A stretch of DNA of 64,000 bases from assembly GCA_017405525.1 (NCBI GenBank), contig JAFRAH010000007.1, positions 1-64,000 on the forward strand. The letters run 5' to 3'. This document shows, piece after piece, positions 51,287 to 60,486 of this stretch. Positions within the stretch are counted from its first letter, which is position 1. Each line of letters starts with the position of its first letter. Source of the DNA: Synergistaceae bacterium. Lineage in GTDB: Bacteria > Synergistota > Synergistia > Synergistales > Aminobacteriaceae. The notes below the pieces were generated by a model. It saw only the letters and a list, made by a program, of their open reading frames with translations, made no database searches and was not told the origin of the DNA. Both the position numbers and the translations under genes were made by a program.

Positions 51287-52602
51287 GCCCTGAGCTTGTG
51301 CTTAGGTATTCGCTTGAACTCTCGCTGATATTCCCCGCAGTGATATTCGCCGTAATGCCCGTAACGAGGTACTTGCGCTTCAAGTCATTCATGGCCTTCT
51401 GCACCGCCGGGGTAATGCTTGCCTTTTGCGTATTTGCCGGGGCATATGCCGGGGTCTACCACAAAATCAGGGTCAGGTTTATGTTCGTACCTTTTGCGGT
51501 AATGATATTCATGCTCTACTTCATGGCTGTAGATGCTGAGGCCGGGAAAAAGCTGTTCTGTTTCTTCAACGCGGCCATGCTCTGCGAGTTGTGCCCAATG
51601 TATGCCATGTTCATTGCCGGGCCTGTGGAGCTCCTCAACTTTTCGAGGGTGTTCATGGTTCAGACGGGGCTTATATGCTTGGGTGTGTCTATAGTTGCCG
51701 GGCTGATATTCTACCGTACCTTGACCGTCAAGATCCCCACGCTGCTCAATGAGGAGAACATCAAAGACGTATGGAGCTACATGTTCCTCATCCCGCTGGT
51801 TATGGCGGGGCTCATCTACTGGATGACACCAAACAGCCCGCGTGTTGTCATGACCGGCAGGGTTAGGCCAATATCGCTGGTACTTGTTACGATAATCACG
51901 GCCTCAATATTCGTCATCTACCATATATTTTGGTGGGCTGTCTCAAGGATGACTGAGAGCGCGGACCTGAGACGAGAGAATGACCTCCTCCAGATGGAGT
52001 CCAAACGCTACAACGAGCTCAAGGGCTACATGAACGCAACCCGTGAGATGCGCCACAACTTCAGGCAGCACATCTTCGTGATCTCTGAGCTTGCGGATTC
52101 AGGACGTTACGGGGAGCTTGAGGAGTACCTTGCGCAGTTCAGGGAGAAGACAGAAGGCAGTTACCGTTCTTACTGCCTGAACAGTGCGGTTGATGCTGTG
52201 GCCTCACACTACGACAGGACGGCATCAAGGCAGGGTGCAAGCATTTCGTGGAGGCTTGAGCTTCCCCCTGTCCTTCCCGTGAAGGAGCTTGATTACTGCG
52301 CAATGCTGGGCAATCTCCTGGAGAACGCACTAAATGCCGTGAGCTCCCTTCCGCCGGAAAAACGAAAGGTTGAAGTCATCTCGTCAATGCTCTCTGATGC
52401 GATGCTCGGCCTCTCAGTCGACAACCCATACAGCGGGGCAGTAATCCCCTTCAAGGACGGACTGCCCGACATCAGTCGCGAGGGTCATGGTACGGGGTTG
52501 GTCTCGGTCATGAACACGGTCAACCATTACGGCGGCTCAATGAATATCACTACGGGGGGTAATATTTTCTCCGTTGATATTATTCTTTACTCCAATCCTT
52601 AA
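51283..52602 (+). CDS. GHKL sensor histidine kinase
   Basis: 439 codons from a TTG that shares bases with the regulator stop. About six membrane segments (residues 1-200), a coiled segment (L-R-R-E-N-D-L-L-Q-M-E), then M-R-H-N-F-R-Q-H (phospho-His near 262), N-L-L-E-N-A-L-N-A-V (N box near 347) and G-H-G-T-G-L-V-S-V-M-N (G2 near 405). Like AgrC/BlpH kinases that sense peptides or signals at the membrane. Signal unknown. 16 bases upstream of the first secreted paralogue. Confidence 0.9.
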   Translation: MSPELVLRYSLELSLIFPAVIFAVMPVTRYLRFKSFMAFCTAGVMLAFCVFAGAYAGVYHKIRVRFMFVPFAVMIFMLYFMAVDAEAGKKLFCFFNAAMLCELCPMYAMFIAGPVELLNFSRVFMVQTGLICLGVSIVAGLIFYRTLTVKIPTLLNEENIKDVWSYMFLIPLVMAGLIYWMTPNSPRVVMTGRVRPISLVLVTIITASIFVIYHIFWWAVSRMTESADLRRENDLLQMESKRYNELKGYMNATREMRHNFRQHIFVISELADSGRYGELEEYLAQFREKTEGSYRSYCLNSAVDAVASHYDRTASRQGASISWRLELPPVLPVKELDYCAMLGNLLENALNAVSSLPPEKRKVEVISSMLSDAMLGLSVDNPYSGAVIPFKDGLPDISREGHGTGLVSVMNTVNHYGGSMNITTGGNIFSVDIILYSNP

Positions 52603-52617
52603 AGGAGGAACAAAGCA

Positions 52618-53058
52618 ATGAAGCGTATAGTTTCAGGTTTTGCGTTAATGGCACTGCTCGTTTCTGTGGCATTTGCAGGAACACAGGACTTCGGCATCTT
52701 CAGCATTGACGTTGCGGACGGCTGGACGGCAACCCCGGACGGTAACACCGTAGGAATCGTCAGGGCAGACAGTACGGCATCAATGAGCATCACCGTAGAG
52801 GAGAATGACGGCTCAAGCGTCCAGGAACTTGCTGAGGCATTCATGAGGGAGCTCAACGGTAAAAACCTCACGACTGACGAACACGGTAATGCAGTCTTTG
52901 AGTTCGACAACAGCAACGGTGTAACCAGCCGTGTAGTCCTCAACGCAGACGCAGATCACTTCGGGCTAATCGTCATCACTATAGGGGACGGTACTCCCTC
53001 AGAGGCGAGGACAGAGATCGGCGTAATGCTTGACACCCTGAAGTTCAGGGACATCTAG
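52618..53058 (+). CDS. Secreted small protein, tandem paralogue 1
   Basis: 146 codons. Signal peptide M-K-R-I-V-S-G-F-A-L ending A-F-A-G, then T-Q-D-F-G-I-F-S-I-D-V-A-D-G-W-T-A-T and S-M-S-I-T-V-E. Same fold as the two paralogues downstream, with a D-F-G-x-F...V-x-x-G-W-T-A-T start. Loosely like DUF1795/PsbP-type small periplasmic domains; not sure. Follows the kinase gene by 15 bases, GGAGG upstream. Confidence 0.7.
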   Translation: MKRIVSGFALMALLVSVAFAGTQDFGIFSIDVADGWTATPDGNTVGIVRADSTASMSITVEENDGSSVQELAEAFMRELNGKNLTTDEHGNAVFEFDNSNGVTSRVVLNADADHFGLIVITIGDGTPSEARTEIGVMLDTLKFRDI

Positions 53059-53062
53059 CACA

Positions 53063-53098
53063 CTTAGGGAATATCATTGCGGGGGCTTAGGGAATATC
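53063..53098 (+). repeat. 13-bp direct repeat between paralogues 1 and 2
   Basis: CTTAGGGAATATC occurs at 53063-53075 and 53086-53098, period 23 bases, close to two helix turns. Paired direct repeats of this spacing are how LytTR regulators bind. It lies 57 bases before the second paralogue's start. Confidence 0.5.
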
Positions 53099-53154
53099 TG
53101 GGGCTTCCGCTGGTATTGATACACGCAGAAAAATTTACAGGAGGCGTTCTATTC

Positions 53155-53595
53155 ATGAAACGTTCAGCAGTATTAGCGGTAGTAGTGGCATTATTTGCGG
53201 CAACAATGGCATTCGGTGCAGTCCAAGACTTCGGGAAGTTCACCGTTGACGTTGCGGCAGGATGGACAGCAACACAGCAGGGCCCCACAGCGAGCTTCAC
53301 TAAGGACGACAACACCGCTGCAATGTCAATCACGGCTGACTCGGCTCAGGGAAATTCGGCGAAGGCTCTTGCTGATGCATTCGTGGAGAACTTCAAGGGC
53401 AGCTTTGCGTCAGTGAGTGCACCTGAAGTTGACGAGGACGGCGACTATTCGTGGGACATGGTCAACGCTCAGGGAGTGAACACGCACGCAATGCTCCACG
53501 TTGAGGACGGCGACTATATCCTCATCACGATGACGGGGCTTGAGGCTGCGGCAGATGACATTCAGGCGATGCTTGGCTCACTGAAGGACAAATAG
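53155..53595 (+). CDS. Secreted small protein, tandem paralogue 2
   Basis: 146 codons from ATG 53155 with CAGGAGG upstream; the ORF opens 26 codons earlier with no signal peptide. Signal peptide M-K-R-S-A-V-L-A-V-V ending A-F-G-A, then V-Q-D-F-G-K-F-T-V-D-V-A-A-G-W-T-A-T, F-T-K-D-D-N-T, E-V-D-E-D-G-D-Y and A-Q-G-V. Clearly related to paralogues 1 and 3; closer to 3. Function not recognised. Confidence 0.72.
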   Translation: MKRSAVLAVVVALFAATMAFGAVQDFGKFTVDVAAGWTATQQGPTASFTKDDNTAAMSITADSAQGNSAKALADAFVENFKGSFASVSAPEVDEDGDYSWDMVNAQGVNTHAMLHVEDGDYILITMTGLEAAADDIQAMLGSLKDK

Positions 53596-53649
53596 CAAGG
53601 TTGTATAATTCCCCAAGCCGTACAAAAATTTACAGGAGGCGTTTTACTC

Positions 53650-54105
53650 ATGAAGCGTTTAATGGCATTAGCGGCCGTAATGGTACTTGTTCTTTCGTTC
53701 GCGGCATTTGCAGGCGAGGAAAAGGATTTCGGTGCATTCAAGGCCTATGTTCCCGACGGCTGGACAGCAACACAGGACGGCAGCACGGTAGCGTTCACGA
53801 AGGACGACAACACGTCATCAGTGAGCATCACGGTCGAGAAGACTGAAGGAGTCTCAGCCAAAGACCTTGCGGCGGCATTTGCTGAGGAGTTCAAGAAGAC
53901 ATTTACCGGCGTAACTGAGCCTCAGGTTGACGAGGACGGCGACTACATGTTCAAGATGACGAATGCTCAGGGTGTAGAGAGCATTGTTCTTCTCACAGCA
54001 ACTGACACGGAATATGCACTGCTTGTGATTACGGGTGCTGATGCAGGCGGTGAGGGTCTCGGTCAGATTCTTGGGACGATGGAGAACTCGTTCAAGAACA
54101 AGTAA
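53650..54105 (+). CDS. Secreted small protein, tandem paralogue 3
   Basis: 151 codons. Signal peptide M-K-R-L-M-A-L-A-A-V ending A-F-A-G, then K-D-F-G-A-F-K-A-Y-V-P-D-G-W-T-A-T, F-T-K-D-D-N-T-S, Q-V-D-E-D-G-D-Y, N-A-Q-G-V and L-V-I-T-G-A-D. GGAGGCG before the ATG and a TTGTATAAT-like sequence in the gap suggest a separate start of transcription. Last in the group, followed by a terminator. Confidence 0.72.
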   Translation: MKRLMALAAVMVLVLSFAAFAGEEKDFGAFKAYVPDGWTATQDGSTVAFTKDDNTSSVSITVEKTEGVSAKDLAAAFAEEFKKTFTGVTEPQVDEDGDYMFKMTNAQGVESIVLLTATDTEYALLVITGADAGGEGLGQILGTMENSFKNK

Positions 54106-54129
54106 CAGGACACTTAACCGGGAAATTTA

Positions 54130-54165
54130 GGGGAGCTTGCGGAAAACTGCGGGCTCTCCTTTTTT
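54130..54165 (+). terminator. Intrinsic terminator after paralogue 3
   Basis: GGGGAGCTTGCGG (54130-54142) pairs with CTGCGGGCTCTCC (54147-54159), 13 pairs including G:U, AAAA loop, then six T. Separates the two-component locus from the defence-type module. Confidence 0.85.
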
Positions 54166-54286
54166 GTATGAAGGATTAAATCATACGGCGATAAACTACC
54201 CCAGCAAGGACACCTAACTTCAAGAGTATAATCTCCACATTAATAATCCCGTAACTAATACCATCATAAACTTAACGGAGGCCATC

Positions 54287-57200
54287 ATGTCCCGTCTTGA
54301 AGATATAACTGTCGGAAGTTCCGTAAAGGGACTCGTCAGTAATGATACTGTGGAGATCATAGCCTTGAAGTGGTACGGAACTGCTGTATTGTCTGTTACG
54401 TTCAGAGGGAGCGGAGGGACTCTCGGCAGTCAGCTCATCTACAGGGACTACGAGAACGACATAGATATTGCCACAAAAACCCTGCCCTACAGCTTCAACG
54501 GGGACGGATATTTATTCAGGCTTGTATCTGAGGCCCACAGGATACACCTTGCACACATCTTTGACCCCTACCTTGCTGTTCACTCATCGGAAGTTGAGCC
54601 ATTGCCGCACCAAATATCCGCCGTCTATCACGAGATGCTCTCCCGTATGCCCCTGCGCTATCTACTCGCTGATGACCCGGGAGCCGGGAAAACCATCATG
54701 GCCGGGCTCTTCATCAAGGAGCTCATATTGCGCGGAGACCTCAAACGCTGCCTCATAGTTGCACCTGGAAGCCTCGTTGAACAATGGCAGGAAGAACTAT
54801 GCAGGAAGTTCGGCCTAAAGTTCGAGCTCCTCACGAATGACCGCGAAGACTCAGCAATCACCGGGAATGTCTTTGCTGAGGTCAACTTATGCATAGCACG
54901 TCTCGACAAGCTCGCAAGGAACGACAGATTACAGCAGGCACTTAACGCCACAGAATGGGATCTTATCGTTGTTGATGAGGCTCACAAGATGTCAGCTACA
55001 GTGTCAGGAAATGAAGTAAGATACACTAAGCGTTTCAACTTGGGCCGGATGCTCTCGAAGATAACTCAGCACTTCCTGCTGCTCACTGCCACACCTCACA
55101 ACGGAAAAGATAAAGACTTCCAGCTATTCATGTCCCTAATTGACGCTGACAGGTTCGAGGGGGTAAAGCACAACAGCAATAACCCCGTCGATGTCTCGGA
55201 CGTTATGAGGCGTTTGCTCAAGGAAGAGCTCCTGAAGTTCGACGGCACTCCTCTTTTCCCGGAAAGAAGAGCCTTCACCGTGAACTATGACCTATCACCT
55301 ATGGAGGCAGCACTGTATGACGAGGTAACTGGCTACGTTCGCGGGGAGTTCAACCGTGCCGATAAGCTCGAAGGCAGAAGAAGGAACAGTGTCGGCTTTG
55401 CCCTGACCATCTTACAGCGGAGGCTTGCATCATCACCTGAAGCAATCTACCAGTCATTGAGGCGGCGGCGTGAGAGACTGGAGAGTCAGCTCAAAGAGGA
55501 ACAATCCGAAGCATACAGCTATGATTACCCCGTTGATGAGGACGAGCTAACTTCCTCAGAGCTTGAGGAGATGGAGGACAACCTTGCAGGCAGTGCATCA
55601 GCCTCCCGGACAATACAGGAGCTTGAACGCGAGATCATAACCCTGAAGCACCTTGAGGACATGGCCGCAAAAGTACGGAGCTCCGGCGAAGACAGGAAGT
55701 GGCAGGAACTCTCACAGCTCATCCAGGACAGAAGCCCGGAAGGTCAGCGCGAAAAGCTCATCATCTTCACCGAACACAGGGACACCCTCCACTACCTGGC
55801 GAAAAGGATACGTTCACTCGTCGGCAATGGGAAGGCTGTTGTTACGTTGCACGGCGGAATGCCCAGGGATGAACGCAGGAAGGTCGAGGAACTCTTCAGG
55901 AATGACCCGGAGGCAAGAATACTCGTTGCTACTGACGCGGCAGGCGAGGGCATTAACCTTCAGCGTGCCCACCTCATGGTGAACTATGACCTTCCATGGA
56001 ATCCCAACAGGATTGAGCAGAGATTTGGCCGCATCCACAGAATAGGACAGACCGAAGTGTGCAACCTCTGGAACCTCGTCTCAAAGGACACAAGGGAGGG
56101 CATGGTCTTCCAGCGTCTATTCACTAAACTTGAGGAAGAACGCGAGGCATTAGGCGGAAAAGTTTTCGACATTCTCGGCAAACTCTCATTCGACAACGCA
56201 CCATTACGTGAGCTCCTCATCAGGGCCATACGTTACGGCAATGACCCCGGCATCCGAAACAGGCTCAATGAAGCAGTCGACAACTCCCTGACCCGCCAGC
56301 AGGTGCAGAAACTCCTTGAGGAACACGCACTGACTCAGGACACTATGGACATGAGCAAGGTCATGGCGATTCACGAGGACATGGAGCGAATGGAGGCACA
56401 CAAGCTGCAGCCCCACTTCATAGAGGCGTTCTTTGTCGAGGCATTCCGTCATCTCGGAGGGATAATCCAGCAACGCGAAAAGGGACGCTATGAGGTTGTC
56501 TTTGTCCCTCCCTCGTTACGTCAGCGCGGGAACCTCCCAAAGAAATATGAGCGTCTATGTTTCGACAAGTCATACAGTCATTCCCCCGGCAAAACATCAG
56601 CTGCATTCATCACCCCCGGACATCCGTTGCTTGAGGCAGTGATTGATCTCATACGTGAGCAGAACCCCGACACACTCAAGCGCGGGGCAGTGCTCATTGA
56701 CGAGGAAGACAGCTCACAGGACGCAAGGCTTCTCTTCACCATCGAGGACGCTATACAGGACGGCAGGCAACGAATAATCTCGAAGGACATACATTTTGTG
56801 GAGCTCATGAAGGACGGCTCAGCATCAAACGCAGGATCTGCCCCCTACCTCGACTACAGGCCAGCAACCCAACAGGAACAGGAGCTTGCAATCGATTACG
56901 CGAAACGTCAGGAATGGCTCTCAGGAAACATTGAGGACTTGGCGGTGAACTATGCGGTCTCGGAGATTATCCCCCCTCACTTCTCGCAGGTCAGGGAACG
57001 GAAAACCGCAACCCTCGCCAAAATCTCACGGGCAGTAAAGCAGCGTCTAACCTCAGAGATACAGTATTGGGACTTCCGCGCAGGTGAACTGAAACATTCC
57101 GAAGCCGCCGGGAAAATCAACGCCCGCATAAACTCCCAGAATGCCGCAAGAAAAGCCGAGGAGCTGGCCTCAAGACTTCACGACAGGCTCGAAGAAATTG

Positions 57201-57706
57201 AGCGCGAAAAGAACATCTCCCCACTCCCTCCCGTCATCATTGGCTGTGCACTCGTCATCCCCCAAGCTCTCATCACCTCACTGTCAGGAGCAACCTTCCA
57301 CATGGGAGACAGGAAGGCCATCGAGCTCGCGGCAATGAACGCCGTAATGTCCGCAGAACGTGAACAGGGTCATGAACCCCACGACGTGAGCTCCCGGAAA
57401 TGCGGCTACGACATCGAGTCATTCATCCCCGAAAACTTGAGGCACGACACAACAAGCCTCCGATTCATCGAGGTCAAGGGCAGGGCTAAAGGTGCATCAA
57501 CCGTTACTGTCTCAACGAACGAGATACGCACAGCCCTCAACAAACCTGACGAGTTCATCCTAGCCATCGTTGAAGTATGCGGCAATAACCCTCATGTACT
57601 ATACTTGAAGCACCCCTTCAGGAACGCGCCAGACTTCACAGCAACCAGCGTAAACTTTGACATCGCCGGTCTGGTCAGGCACTCCGAAGTCATCTACGAA
57701 ATCTGA
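54287..57706 (+). CDS. SNF2-like helicase with C-terminal DUF3883 domain
   Basis: 1139 codons. Helicase motifs: Walker A D-D-P-G-A-G-K-T near residue 129, I-V-A-P-G-S-L-V-E-Q-W, D-E-A-H near 232, T-A-T-P-H-N near 262, then the second lobe with V-T-L-H-G-G-M, A-T-D-A-A-G-E-G-I-N-L-Q and F-G-R-I-H-R-I-G-Q (about 525-590). RapA/SNF2-like. Residues about 1040-1130 form DUF3883 with G-Y-D-I-E-S and F-I-E-V-K-G-R, a PD-(D/E)xK-like pattern. First of three genes; 17 bases before the methyltransferase. Probably a DNA translocase with a nuclease-like tail. Confidence 0.88.
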   Translation: MSRLEDITVGSSVKGLVSNDTVEIIALKWYGTAVLSVTFRGSGGTLGSQLIYRDYENDIDIATKTLPYSFNGDGYLFRLVSEAHRIHLAHIFDPYLAVHSSEVEPLPHQISAVYHEMLSRMPLRYLLADDPGAGKTIMAGLFIKELILRGDLKRCLIVAPGSLVEQWQEELCRKFGLKFELLTNDREDSAITGNVFAEVNLCIARLDKLARNDRLQQALNATEWDLIVVDEAHKMSATVSGNEVRYTKRFNLGRMLSKITQHFLLLTATPHNGKDKDFQLFMSLIDADRFEGVKHNSNNPVDVSDVMRRLLKEELLKFDGTPLFPERRAFTVNYDLSPMEAALYDEVTGYVRGEFNRADKLEGRRRNSVGFALTILQRRLASSPEAIYQSLRRRRERLESQLKEEQSEAYSYDYPVDEDELTSSELEEMEDNLAGSASASRTIQELEREIITLKHLEDMAAKVRSSGEDRKWQELSQLIQDRSPEGQREKLIIFTEHRDTLHYLAKRIRSLVGNGKAVVTLHGGMPRDERRKVEELFRNDPEARILVATDAAGEGINLQRAHLMVNYDLPWNPNRIEQRFGRIHRIGQTEVCNLWNLVSKDTREGMVFQRLFTKLEEEREALGGKVFDILGKLSFDNAPLRELLIRAIRYGNDPGIRNRLNEAVDNSLTRQQVQKLLEEHALTQDTMDMSKVMAIHEDMERMEAHKLQPHFIEAFFVEAFRHLGGIIQQREKGRYEVVFVPPSLRQRGNLPKKYERLCFDKSYSHSPGKTSAAFITPGHPLLEAVIDLIREQNPDTLKRGAVLIDEEDSSQDARLLFTIEDAIQDGRQRIISKDIHFVELMKDGSASNAGSAPYLDYRPATQQEQELAIDYAKRQEWLSGNIEDLAVNYAVSEIIPPHFSQVRERKTATLAKISRAVKQRLTSEIQYWDFRAGELKHSEAAGKINARINSQNAARKAEELASRLHDRLEEIEREKNISPLPPVIIGCALVIPQALITSLSGATFHMGDRKAIELAAMNAVMSAEREQGHEPHDVSSRKCGYDIESFIPENLRHDTTSLRFIEVKGRAKGASTVTVSTNEIRTALNKPDEFILAIVEVCGNNPHVLYLKHPFRNAPDFTATSVNFDIAGLVRHSEVIYEI

Positions 57707-57723
57707 AAGGAGCAATCACCACC

Positions 57724-60483
57724 TTGAACGCCAGGAAACTCATTGAAGTAGCCCTCCCACTGGAGACCATCAACACGGAATCATCACGCGAAAAATCCAT
57801 ACGCCATGGCCACCCCTCTACCCTCCATCTCTGGTGGTCCCGCAAACCCCTAACCACAACACGCGCAGTAATATGGGCCTCGCTCGTTGATGACCCATCA
57901 TCTCACCCCGAAAAGTTCCCCGACGAAGCCTCACAGAATGCAGAGCGCGAAAGACTCTTCGGGATACTCCGCAAGCTCGTCGTCTGGGAGAACTCGAACA
58001 ACCCCCAACTTCTCGCCCAAGCAAAAGCCGAGATACTCTCCTCAACCCACAACAACCCCCCGGAACTCCTTGACCCTTTCGCGGGCGGAGGCTCTATCCC
58101 TCTTGAGGGCCAGCGTCTTGGCCTCCACGTTCACGCACGGGACCTCAACCCCATAGCCGTAACACTCAACAAGGCCATGACCGAGATACCCCCACGCTTC
58201 TCAGGCATCGCCCCGGTTAACCCGGAAGTCAGGCGCAATATTGGCGGTGATACAGGCTGGGAGGGAGCGTCGGCACTTGCTGAGGACGTGAGATATTACG
58301 GCGGCCGCATGAAGTCTGAGGCATTCGGGAGGATTGGCAGGCTTTACCCCAAAGTTCACACGGAGGAAGGCAGCGCGTCAGTCATTGCGTGGATCTGGGC
58401 GAGGACTGTCAGATGTCCCAACCCTGCTTGCGGCTGTGATATGCCACTGGTGAACAGCTTTGTGCTCTCGAAGAAGAAGGGACGCGAGGCATTCGTTGAG
58501 CCTGTCATTGAGGACGGAACTATACGCTACGAGGTCAGGCAGGGAAGAACTACCCGTGAAGGTACGGTTACGCGTTCGGGCGCAACTTGTCCCGTTTGCG
58601 GCGGCCATGTCGAACTTGACCACATACGAGGCGAGGGCAGGGCTCACAGGTTGGGCGCGAGGATGATTGCTGTTGTCGCTGAAGGGGAGAAGGGCAGGCT
58701 CTACCTCACTCCAACGCGTGAACATGAGGAGGCTGCTGACGTTCCTTTGCCGGATGATTACCCGGACACGAATTTACCCGAACAAGCACTAGGCTTCAGG
58801 GTACAGCTCTACGGCATGGTCAAGCACAAAGACCTGTTCACCCCCCGGCAGCTCACGATGCTCACGACATTCAGCGGCATCATCAGGGAGCTCCGGGACG
58901 AGGTCATGAACGACGCACTCAGGGCAGGAATGGCCGGGGACTCTCAGGGCTTGGCCGAAGGGGGAAGGGGTGCGCGGGCTTATGCTGAGGCTGTGAGTGT
59001 GTACCTTGCGTTTGTCCTGGACAAGATGGCGAGCTATCACTCCTCATTCTGCACTTGGCTTCCTCCACGCGAGACGATGGGGCAGACTTTCGGCAGGCAG
59101 GCTATTCCTATGGTGTGGGATTATGCAGAGGGCAATCCGTTTTCTGACTCTTCAGGTTGCTTTGACAACACGCTTGCTTGGGTTGTGGAGGCTCTCAACG
59201 AACTACCAGCCGGGCCATCAGGTGAGGCTTCACAGTCAGACGCTCAGGCAATGAGGGGGCTTCAGAACGTCATGATCTCGACAGACCCGCCATATTACGA
59301 CAACATAGGATATGCTGACCTCTCGGATTACTTCTACATCTGGATGCGGAGGAGCCTCAAGGACATTTACCCCGCGCTCTTCAGGACAATGTTAGTGCCG
59401 AAAGCTGAGGAGCTCATAGCCACACCGTACAGGCATGAGGGCAGCCCGTCAAAGGCCAAGAAGTTCTTTGAGGAGGGAATGCTCAATGTCTGCCGCAACC
59501 TCTGGCAATGTTCGCGTGATGATGTCCCTGTTACGGTGTACTATGCCTACAAGCAGAGCGATAACGACACTGACGCTGAAGGACAGGCTGCCTCGTCAGG
59601 ATGGGAGACGATGCTCAACGCGATAATACGTTCGGGCTTTGCGATCACCGGGACATGGCCAATGAGGACTGAGAGACCTACAGCCCTGAAGAGTGCCGTT
59701 AATGCTCTTGCCTCGTCGATAGTTCTTGTTTGCCGTAAACGCCCGGAGGATGCCCCCTCAACAACCAAGCGTTCATTCTTAGCGGAACTGAAACGTGAGC
59801 TACACCCTGCGCTGGAGAAATTGCAGTCGAGCAACATTGCCCCGGTGGATATGCCGCAGTCAGCTATAGGGCCGGGGATGGCAGTGTTCTCGAAGTACTC
59901 GGCTGTTCTTGAGCCTGACGGGAGGGCTTTGACGATACGTGATGCCCTGAAGATCATAAACCAGGAGCTTGATGCATATTTCAACGAGCAGGATGGTGAG
60001 CTTGACAGTGAGAGCAGATTTTGTGTTGAGGTGTACATGCAGAGGGCATTCGACACGATGAAGTTCGGTGATGCTGACAACATGGCGAGGGCAAAGAATA
60101 TCTCAGTGGCGAATCTGGCGGCTAAGGGGATAGTTTTTGCGCAGAAGGGTAGCGTTCACCTTACTGACCGCGAGGAACTGGCGAAGACAACGGGCAATGA
60201 CGGGATAACGTGGGTAGTTGCGCAGAAGCTGACTCATGCGATGGAGACGGGGGGCTTTGAGGCTTGCGCTAATATTGTGGTCTCTCTTGGCGGCTCAGGG
60301 AGTGCTGAACGTGCGAAGGCTCTTGCGTATCGTCTCTACACTGTGGCTGAGCGCAGGAAGTGGACTCGTGAGGCTTTTGCGTATAACTCACTGGTTATTT
60401 CGTGGCCTGCAATAATGGAGAGGGCGAGGACGATGAAACATTCGCCTGAACAACTAGGTATTACGTTTTCGGAGGGGGAATAA
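57724..60483 (+). CDS. DUF1156 adenine-specific DNA methyltransferase
   Basis: 919 codons from a TTG preceded by AAAGGAG. DUF1156 at the start (K-L-I-E-V-A-L-P-L, S-I-R-H-G-H-P-S-T-L-H-L-W-W-S-R-K-P). Motif I as L-D-P-F-A-G-G-G-S-I-P near residue 116, a zinc-ribbon-like C-P-N-P-A-C and C-P-V-C segment (about 240-300), motif IV as D-P-P-Y-Y-D-N near 520, with E-R-P-T-A after. N6-adenine type by D-P-P-Y. Overlaps the region of a three-gene module. Would mark self DNA if the module is a restriction system. Confidence 0.9.
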   Translation: MNARKLIEVALPLETINTESSREKSIRHGHPSTLHLWWSRKPLTTTRAVIWASLVDDPSSHPEKFPDEASQNAERERLFGILRKLVVWENSNNPQLLAQAKAEILSSTHNNPPELLDPFAGGGSIPLEGQRLGLHVHARDLNPIAVTLNKAMTEIPPRFSGIAPVNPEVRRNIGGDTGWEGASALAEDVRYYGGRMKSEAFGRIGRLYPKVHTEEGSASVIAWIWARTVRCPNPACGCDMPLVNSFVLSKKKGREAFVEPVIEDGTIRYEVRQGRTTREGTVTRSGATCPVCGGHVELDHIRGEGRAHRLGARMIAVVAEGEKGRLYLTPTREHEEAADVPLPDDYPDTNLPEQALGFRVQLYGMVKHKDLFTPRQLTMLTTFSGIIRELRDEVMNDALRAGMAGDSQGLAEGGRGARAYAEAVSVYLAFVLDKMASYHSSFCTWLPPRETMGQTFGRQAIPMVWDYAEGNPFSDSSGCFDNTLAWVVEALNELPAGPSGEASQSDAQAMRGLQNVMISTDPPYYDNIGYADLSDYFYIWMRRSLKDIYPALFRTMLVPKAEELIATPYRHEGSPSKAKKFFEEGMLNVCRNLWQCSRDDVPVTVYYAYKQSDNDTDAEGQAASSGWETMLNAIIRSGFAITGTWPMRTERPTALKSAVNALASSIVLVCRKRPEDAPSTTKRSFLAELKRELHPALEKLQSSNIAPVDMPQSAIGPGMAVFSKYSAVLEPDGRALTIRDALKIINQELDAYFNEQDGELDSESRFCVEVYMQRAFDTMKFGDADNMARAKNISVANLAAKGIVFAQKGSVHLTDREELAKTTGNDGITWVVAQKLTHAMETGGFEACANIVVSLGGSGSAERAKALAYRLYTVAERRKWTREAFAYNSLVISWPAIMERARTMKHSPEQLGITFSEGE

Positions 60484-60486
60484 TTG

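Noticed and set aside
59547-60083. 178-codon ORF on the - strand inside the methyltransferase gene
   Set aside because: Ser/Ala-rich shadow of the DUF1156 methylase; no start signal.
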